Assembly (NCBI GenBank): GCA_944325665.1
Contig: CALVAY010000001.1
Location: 227,808-291,807 of the forward strand
DNA from: Candidatus Gastranaerophilales bacterium
GTDB lineage: Bacteria > Cyanobacteriota > Vampirovibrionia > Gastranaerophilales > Gastranaerophilaceae
Direction: 5' to 3'
Length of the DNA stretch: 64,000 nucleotides
Shown here: positions 59,825-64,000 of the stretch, one piece after another
Numbering within the stretch: position 1 is the first letter of the stretch
How the letters are laid out: each line of letters begins with the position of its first letter
Notes under the pieces: generated by a model
Told to the model about the DNA's origin: nothing
Seen by the model: the letters and a program-made list of their open reading frames with translations, nothing else
Database searches by the model: none
Translations under genes and position numbers: made by a program

Positions 59825-60293
59825 ACCTGATATTAATTTAAAATCAATATATGATATTAATACTCTTTTTTTAAAGTGCTGTGAAATCGAAGCTGTATTT
59901 TTTGACCTTGATTCTACCGTAATGAAGTCAAAAAGTGGTGAATTCAGCCAAAAAACAATCGATTTTCTTAATCAGTTGTCTGAAAATTTTAAAATTGCAG
60001 TGATTTCAAATAATAAAAATGAAGAGTATATAAGAAAAGCTCAATCGCAGGTTAATTTCCCTGTTATCGGATGTGCTAAAAAACCCGATATTAAAGTGCT
60101 TTTGGGCGTATGTGATGATATGGGCATAAAACCTCAAAACTGTGCTTTTGTGGGCGATAGACCCCTAACGGATATACTGTGTGCCAAAAGGGCGGGCATG
60201 TTGTCTATATTGGTTGATTCGATAAGTGCTGATGAGGAAGCTAAAATCGTCAGGTTTGTAAGGTTTTTGGAAAGATTAAGCATAAAAAAATAA
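59814..60293 (+). CDS. YqeG-type HAD IIIA phosphatase (intact copy)
   Basis: The 159-residue protein has HAD motif I as FFDLDSTVM (DxDxT with Ser at the fourth place), motif II in AVISNNKNEEY, a Lys in GCAKKPDIKVL and motif IV GDRPLTDIL, the order and size of the YqeG family, which in other bacteria dephosphorylates phosphatidylglycerophosphate-like or unknown substrates. Its ATG overlaps the U32 stop by 11 bases. The full C terminus (GMLSILVDSISADEEAKIVR) is present here, unlike the truncated copy at 52041. A strong terminator follows. Confidence 0.88.
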   Translation: MRIKPDINLKSIYDINTLFLKCCEIEAVFFDLDSTVMKSKSGEFSQKTIDFLNQLSENFKIAVISNNKNEEYIRKAQSQVNFPVIGCAKKPDIKVLLGVCDDMGIKPQNCAFVGDRPLTDILCAKRAGMLSILVDSISADEEAKIVRFVRFLERLSIKK

Positions 60294-60319
60294 AAGAGGT
60301 TAGATGACCTCTTTTATTT
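60288..60319. terminator. Bidirectional intrinsic terminator
   Basis: AAATAAAAGAGGT (60288-60300) pairs with ACCTCTTTTATTT (60307-60319) around TAGATG, a 13-bp stem with T runs on each strand, between convergent HAD and secG genes. Confidence 0.92.
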
Positions 60320-60342
60320 TTTAATTCAATTTTGCAAAGTTA

Positions 60343-60567
60343 TTATTTTATAATTCCAAAGCCAAGTAAAATTGTTGTTAGAATGAAAATTCCGCCCACA
60401 ATGTATGTTACTTTGTTTAACCCTTTTTCTGCACTTTTTTGTGATGAGAAAAGCTGGCTTGCAGAACCTATTGAAGCAATTCCGTCGCCTTTTGGAGAGT
60501 GCAAAAGTACTAATATTATTAACAATAATGCTGAAATTATTTGAATTACATAGAAAAATGTTACCAT
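60343..60567 (-). CDS. secG: Protein translocase subunit SecG
   Basis: The 74-residue protein has two membrane helices (FYVIQIISALLLIILVLLH and VTYIVGGIFILTTILLGFGI) joined by a Ser/Gly-rich cytoplasmic loop beginning SPKGDGIASIGSASQLF, the typical SecG design (SecG loop usually KGGGLG-like then F-G/S). It assists SecYEG. AAAGGGAT precedes the ATG at 60567. The endonuclease IV-type gene lies 58 bp upstream on the same strand. Confidence 0.9.
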   Translation of the reverse strand: MVTFFYVIQIISALLLIILVLLHSPKGDGIASIGSASQLFSSQKSAEKGLNKVTYIVGGIFILTTILLGFGIIK

Positions 60568-60625
60568 TTTATATCCCTTTTTTAACTATGTTTGTTTTTA
60601 TATCATAAATAAAAAACTTTGTCGA

Positions 60626-61447
60626 TTAGTTAATTTGCTCCCAATAATTTTTTAGAATTTTGCAATCAACTTCAATATTTGGGCTTTCGCAAACTATAAC
60701 CCCTTTTATGTCAAATGTTTTAAAGGCTTTTAGTAAATCTTTGTAGTTGAAATCACTTTCTTCAAAAATTAAATGGTGCTTTTCGCCCTTTTGAGAATAT
60801 GCAATTCCTGCCATGTGTGCATGAAAGTTATTGAGCGCTTCATCGCCCAAGTTTTTTGCAATTTTATCAAGTATGGAGCAAAATTCGTCATATGTATTAA
60901 AAAGTCCGTTTGTGCGGGCATGAATGTGAGCAAAATCCACACAGGGCAGGATGTTTTTAAAATTCTTTGATAATTCTATAATCTCATCAATATCGCCCCA
61001 CTGTGTTGCCTTGCCTGTTGTTTCGGGTCTTATCCATACATTATTATTTTCTTCTTCAAGCGTTTGAACAATTTCTTCGTGTTTTTTGTATATTGTTTTA
61101 TATGTTTCTTCTTTGTCCATACCCATATAAAATCCGCCATGGTAGGTTATTGAATAAACTCCAAGAGTTTTACCCATTCTTGCCGTGTCCAAAATCCTTT
61201 TAACGCTGGCTTCCTTTTTTTCTTCTTCTTTTGAATTTAAGTTAATGTAATATGGCCCGTGAGAAGTTAAAATTAAATCTTGTTTTTGATTTATAACAAT
61301 ATCTTGCGTTTTTTCGCTCATTCTTACGCCATGTACAAATTCGATTTCAAGCCCGTCTAAATTCATTTGCCTTAAGTCATCAAAGGCAGATGAGTAATCC
61401 TTTGACACAGATGGGATTCCGGCTGTTAGAAAGTGTAGTTTATCCAT
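60626..61447 (-). CDS. Endonuclease IV-type TIM-barrel protein (AP endonuclease family)
   Basis: The 273-residue protein has the metal-ligand series of endonuclease IV in order: LTSHGPYYINL (His), SITYHGGFYMG (His), IRPETTGKATQWGDIDEI (Glu), LPCVDFAHIHARTNG (Asp, His), NFHAHMAGI (His), EKHHLIFEE (His) and VCESP (Glu). The form with RPETTGK and GEKHH resembles the archaeal-type enzyme more than the Escherichia coli Nfo. It should cut DNA at abasic sites, but sugar-phosphate isomerases share the barrel. Its ATG overlaps the preceding stop by one base (TAATG). Confidence 0.82.
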   Translation of the reverse strand: MDKLHFLTAGIPSVSKDYSSAFDDLRQMNLDGLEIEFVHGVRMSEKTQDIVINQKQDLILTSHGPYYINLNSKEEEKKEASVKRILDTARMGKTLGVYSITYHGGFYMGMDKEETYKTIYKKHEEIVQTLEEENNNVWIRPETTGKATQWGDIDEIIELSKNFKNILPCVDFAHIHARTNGLFNTYDEFCSILDKIAKNLGDEALNNFHAHMAGIAYSQKGEKHHLIFEESDFNYKDLLKAFKTFDIKGVIVCESPNIEVDCKILKNYWEQIN

Positions 61448-62382
61448 TATTTAATAAATTCTCCAACGTTAATTCTAAAAACTTTTATAAAATCTTCCGC
61501 GTCAAAAAAGCCCCAGCTTCCGCACTGTACTATTTTTGGACGCATAAAACCTTCTTTTGTTGCAATTTTAAGCTCTTTTCCTTCCGATTTTACAACAAGT
61601 CCAATTTCAAAATCATGCTCTTGTTTTTCAAACTCTGCACTGACAACCTTTAAAAGCACTCCTCTAAAAATTAAAAACGCACAGTAAAAAGGATTTGTTG
61701 CCCTTATTAGTCTGTCAATTTCGGAGTTTTCTCTGTTTAAATCTATTTTTATGTCGGGCGAAATTTTTGGTGCTTTTTTAAATTCTCCGCTAATTTGTTC
61801 GCAAGATTTAAGCTCTCCTTTCTCCTGAAGGTCAGATAAAACTTGTACAAGTAAATCTGCAATCATAAAATTGCATCTGCTAAAAAGAGTTCCTATTGTT
61901 TCATTTTCAAGTAAACTAAAACCCTTTTGAATGATTATATTTCCTGTATCAAAATGCTCGTCTGCAAAATGAAGTGTTACCCCGCTTGTTTTTTCATTAT
62001 TATTAATTATATGAAAATAAGGGTTCGCACCCCTGTAATTCGGTAAAAGCGAGGGGTGGCAGTTGATAAAGCCGTGTTTTGTCGAGTCTAAAAACTCTTT
62101 TTTTAAAAGCTTGTCAAAAGAGCAAATAACACCTATATCCGCTTTTTTTGATTTAATTTTTTCAATTAAATCAGAGTTATTAGGGTTATTGTAATACTCA
62201 AACACTTCTAAATCAAACGATTTTGCATAATCGATAAAACCTTGTGCGGTCGGATTTGAATTTGGCGGAGGAATAACCGCTGCAACTTCAAAATTGTTTC
62301 TTACTAATGCTCCAAGGCAAACGTTAGCCATCTCCGGCATACCGCAAAAAATAATTTTTAGTTTTTTAGAGTTGTTTTGCAA
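61447..62382 (-). CDS. Formyltransferase family protein, methionyl-tRNA formyltransferase-like
   Basis: The 311-residue product has the formyltransferase core: IIFCGMPEMANVCLGALV, the catalytic set NCHPSLLPNYRGANPYFHII (Asn, His) and GVTLHFADEHFDTGNIII (Asp), and a C-terminal OB-like domain of Fmt size (LIRATNPFYCAFLIFRGVLL). It lacks the usual PDKPxGRG loop of Fmt after the first strand pair (here VIPPPNSNPTAQG). It could be the cell's Fmt or a sugar/amine formyltransferase. The start is TTG at 62382 with AGGGGT six bases upstream, overlapping the crcB end by 17 bases. Confidence 0.75.
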   Translation of the reverse strand: MQNNSKKLKIIFCGMPEMANVCLGALVRNNFEVAAVIPPPNSNPTAQGFIDYAKSFDLEVFEYYNNPNNSDLIEKIKSKKADIGVICSFDKLLKKEFLDSTKHGFINCHPSLLPNYRGANPYFHIINNNEKTSGVTLHFADEHFDTGNIIIQKGFSLLENETIGTLFSRCNFMIADLLVQVLSDLQEKGELKSCEQISGEFKKAPKISPDIKIDLNRENSEIDRLIRATNPFYCAFLIFRGVLLKVVSAEFEKQEHDFEIGLVVKSEGKELKIATKEGFMRPKIVQCGSWGFFDAEDFIKVFRINVGEFIK

Positions 62383-62737
62383 GAATTACCCCTAGAGCCA
62401 GCGCCAAAATTGTTAATAATAAATTAGATACTATATATATTATACCTTTTGTAATATTTCCGCTTAAAAATAAATTCCATATATCCATGTTAAATGTTGA
62501 AAATGTTGTTAACGCACCGCAGAAACCAACCGTAATAAGTAATTTAAGTTCTTGCTGCATGGGAAACTTGTCTTGAAAAAGGGTAAAGAACACTCCCATA
62601 ATAAAACTCCCGATAATATTTACCAAAAGAGTTCCTAATGGAAAGTTTGGGGAAAATCTTGCAGCGTATAAACCTGTCAAATAACGGGTATATGCGCCAA
62701 TTCCGCCTCCTAGAAATATCATAAAAAATTTAAGCAT
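62366..62737 (-). CDS. crcB: Fluoride exporter CrcB (Fluc)
   Basis: The 123-residue membrane protein has four helices and the Fluc signatures FLGGGIGAYTRYLTGL, LGTLLVNIIGSFIMGVF with the conserved Asn, and GFCGALTTFSTFNMDIW containing the phenylalanine box. It exports fluoride as a dimer. The ATG at 62737 is preceded at 6 bases by TATTAT with an extended TGC (minus strand, 62749-62744), so the mRNA is probably leaderless and has no space for a fluoride riboswitch. It heads the operon with the formyltransferase and endonuclease IV-type gene. Confidence 0.93.
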   Translation of the reverse strand: MLKFFMIFLGGGIGAYTRYLTGLYAARFSPNFPLGTLLVNIIGSFIMGVFFTLFQDKFPMQQELKLLITVGFCGALTTFSTFNMDIWNLFLSGNITKGIIYIVSNLLLTILALALGVILAKQL

Positions 62738-62743
62738 ATAAGA

Positions 62744-62749
62744 ATAATA
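62744..62749 (-). promoter_or_regulatory. -10 box of the crcB promoter, leaderless layout
   Basis: On the minus strand TGCTATTAT ends six bases before the crcB ATG. The extended TG motif may make up for the lack of a clear -35 box. No Shine-Dalgarno sequence precedes the start. Confidence 0.55.
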
Positions 62750-62806
62750 GCATAAAAATTCAAATTTGAAGTAATGTAACAAAATTAAAACAATAAAAAT
62801 TTAGTG

Positions 62807-62835
62807 TTGACGTGAAATTTTGTTTGTAATAAATT
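62807..62835 (+). promoter_or_regulatory. Promoter of the S10 ribosomal protein operon
   Basis: TTGACG (62807-62812), a 17-bp spacer and TAAATT (62830-62835) precede rpsJ. Transcription near 62842 would give a leader of about 32 bases that includes the AAGTAAGG ribosome site. Confidence 0.5.
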
Positions 62836-62873
62836 TGTGGATACTGATACAAACTAGAAGAAGTAAGGCAAAT

Positions 62874-63194
62874 ATGACTACAACAGCAAAAAGACAAAGA
62901 ATAAGGGTATGCCTAAAAGCTTATGACCATCAGTTAATCGATTTAAGTGCTCAAAAAATCGTTGACACTGCAAAAAGAACTGATGCAAGTGTTTCAGGTC
63001 CTATCCCTCTTCCTACAAAACGTAGAGTATATTGTGTTCTTCGCTCACCTCACGTAGATAAAAAATCTCGTGAACACTTCGAAATGAGAACACATAAAAG
63101 AATCATAGATATCTATGATCCTACACAACAAACAACTGAAGAATTAACAAGAATGGACTTGCCATCAGGCGTGGACATCGAAATTAAACTTTAG
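62874..63194 (+). CDS. rpsJ: Ribosomal protein S10
   Basis: The 106-residue protein is S10 (also NusE): [80 protein letters not shown] and [13 protein letters not shown] cover the whole family. The ATG at 62874 follows AAGTAAGG. It opens the S10 operon; 126 bp without a gene separate it from rplC, wider than usual within this operon and containing the palindrome GTTTAAATTTAAAC. Confidence 0.98.
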   Translation: MTTTAKRQRIRVCLKAYDHQLIDLSAQKIVDTAKRTDASVSGPIPLPTKRRVYCVLRSPHVDKKSREHFEMRTHKRIIDIYDPTQQTTEELTRMDLPSGVDIEIKL

Positions 63195-63320
63195 TTAGAA
63201 GCTTTAGCACAATCAAAATTGAATATTGAATGTGATCTGGCAAATAGGCAGAGTTTAAATTTAAACAAAGCCAAAAGTGAAACTCAAGAGACGCAAGCTC
63301 TCACAATAGAAAGGTAGAAA

Positions 63321-63956
63321 ATGACATTAGGTGTTATTGGACAAAAACTTGGAATGACACAAATTTATGATGAAAAGGGACTTTGCATACCCGTTACGGT
63401 TATCAAAGTTGACCCTGCTGTCGTTACTCAAGTAAAAACAGTTGAAACAGACGGCTACAATGCTATTCAGGTAGGTGTAGTTCCTGCTAAGGAAAAACAC
63501 TTAACAAAGGCTCAAATTGGTCATTTCAAAAAGAATAATCTTGAAAACTTCAGACATTTACAAGAATTCAGAGTAGATAATCCTCAAGATTATACAGTAG
63601 GTCAAAAAATTGATTTATCTGTTTTATCTGAAATATCTAAAGTAGATGTAGTTGGTAAATCAATCGGTAAAGGTTTTCAAGGTACCGTTAAAAGACACAA
63701 CTTCGGCAGAGGACCTATGGCTCACGGTTCTAAAAACCACAGAGAACCCGGTTCAATCGGTGCAGGTACTACTCCCGGTCGTGTAATTAAAGGTAAGAAA
63801 ATGGCAGGCAACATGGGTAATCAAAGAGTTACCGTTACAAAATTAACAGTTGTAAAAGTTGATGCTGATAAAAATCTGTTATTAATCAAGGGCTCAGTTC
63901 CGGGTCCTGAAGGTAAATTGGTTACAGTTAAACCTTCAAGAACAAAATGGAATTAG
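63321..63956 (+). CDS. rplC: Ribosomal protein L3
   Basis: The 211-residue L3 begins MTLGVIGQKLGMTQIYDEKG and contains VVGKSIGKGFQGTVKRHNFG, RGPMAHGSKNHREPGSIGAG and GKKMAGNMGNQRVTVTKL, the conserved loop that reaches the peptidyl transferase centre, including the Gln methylated by PrmB in some bacteria. AGAAAGG lies upstream of the ATG. rplD follows after 9 bases. Confidence 0.98.
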   Translation: MTLGVIGQKLGMTQIYDEKGLCIPVTVIKVDPAVVTQVKTVETDGYNAIQVGVVPAKEKHLTKAQIGHFKKNNLENFRHLQEFRVDNPQDYTVGQKIDLSVLSEISKVDVVGKSIGKGFQGTVKRHNFGRGPMAHGSKNHREPGSIGAGTTPGRVIKGKKMAGNMGNQRVTVTKLTVVKVDADKNLLLIKGSVPGPEGKLVTVKPSRTKWN

Positions 63957-63965
63957 AGGTATAAG

Positions 63966-64000
63966 ATGACTGAAAATACAAAAACTCAAACAGTAAAATT
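63966..64000 (+). CDS. rplD: Ribosomal protein L4, first codons only
   Basis: An ATG at 63966 with TTAGAGG upstream opens a frame reading MTENTKTQTVK at the window edge. Too little is visible to identify by sequence; the call rests on the fixed order rpsJ-rplC-rplD. Confidence 0.7.
   Translation, partial: MTENTKTQTVK

Larger units (their letters stand above)
52419..60191 (+). repeat. Tandem duplication, copy 2 (7,773 bp)
   Basis: This is the second direct copy. It begins at the junction (topA position equivalent to 44646) and runs to the point in the HAD gene equivalent to 52418; the match continues four more bases (gcgg, 60192-60195) before the sequence turns into the true HAD 3' end. No nucleotide difference from copy 1 was noticed, which suggests a very recent event. 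Confidence 0.97.

Noticed and set aside
44646..60195. Simple short-read assembly error as the cause of the repeat
   Set aside because: The joint has only four shared bases, much less than a graph-assembly overlap, and exact repeats of this length normally collapse. Amplification chimera is not excluded and is noted in the finding.
62738..62873. Fluoride riboswitch upstream of crcB
   Set aside because: The predicted transcription start is at the crcB ATG, and no pseudoknot-like conserved bases were seen; there is no leader to hold it.
1..64000. tRNA genes, rRNA genes, CRISPR arrays, prophage
   Set aside because: No cloverleaf with a TTCRANNC loop, no regularly spaced repeats, and no phage structural or integrase genes were found by eye in the intergenic stretches.

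Overview
The window is AT-rich, densely coded bacterial chromosome (standard code, TGA used as a stop) with no rRNA, tRNA, insertion sequence, phage or CRISPR visible. The gene mix best fits a gut-type non-photosynthetic relative of Cyanobacteria (Melainabacteria/Vampirovibrionia, Gastranaerophilales): very AT-rich genes, a lone FlhB-type export protein next to a flagellar-type sigma factor, FixC/FixX, glycogen enzymes, many TPR proteins, and secreted proteins of unknown type. That placement is an inference from overall look, not from a marker alignment.

Layout. 1-8009 (minus strand): pnp, a lipoprotein, TadE- and TadG-like pilus-type proteins, polA, a small secreted protein and the start of priA, nearly all overlapping or abutting. 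8116-12617 (minus): an Hcp-like protein that has lost its cluster ligands, glgA, ruvA, bioB. 12640-20816: TPR proteins, a LytR-CpsA-Psr protein, a CHASE2-GGDEF cyclase, ssb, a DUF1537 kinase/PdxA-type pair, and small proteins. 20847-25302: a secreted HExxH protein, hisS, a membrane-anchored protein, and prfB with its classical +1 programmed frameshift. 25370-32305: apt, flhB, sigma factor, malQ, metallophosphoesterase, MBL hydrolase, TPR protein. 32298-45001: purA, cysS, rsmI, alaS, fixCX, a repeat protein, TPR, dprA, topA. 60343-64000: secG, an endonuclease IV-type protein, a formyltransferase, crcB, and the start of the S10 ribosomal protein operon (rpsJ, rplC, start of rplD).

The outstanding structural feature is a direct tandem duplication of 7,773 bp (44646-52418 and 52419-60191). 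Every gene inside is the same in both copies at a constant offset. The block carries aroE, an unknown anchored protein, uvrA, two unknown small proteins and a U32/TrhP-type gene. The ends lie inside topA and a YqeG-type HAD phosphatase gene, which share only a 4-bp microhomology (gcgg, within a 10-bp near match). The outer copies of topA and the HAD gene stay intact; the central junction makes a truncated HAD gene overlapping an orphan piece of topA coding only zinc ribbons.

A second recurring pattern is regulatory: many genes that begin a transcription unit (cysS, fixC, prfB, crcB, bioB and its divergent TPR neighbour, the U32 gene, the zinc-ribbon gene, flhB, perhaps uvrA) have a good -10 hexamer ending exactly 6 (flhB 7) bases before the start codon and no Shine-Dalgarno sequence, which predicts leaderless mRNAs. 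Genes inside operons mostly have ordinary Shine-Dalgarno sequences or overlap the previous stop.
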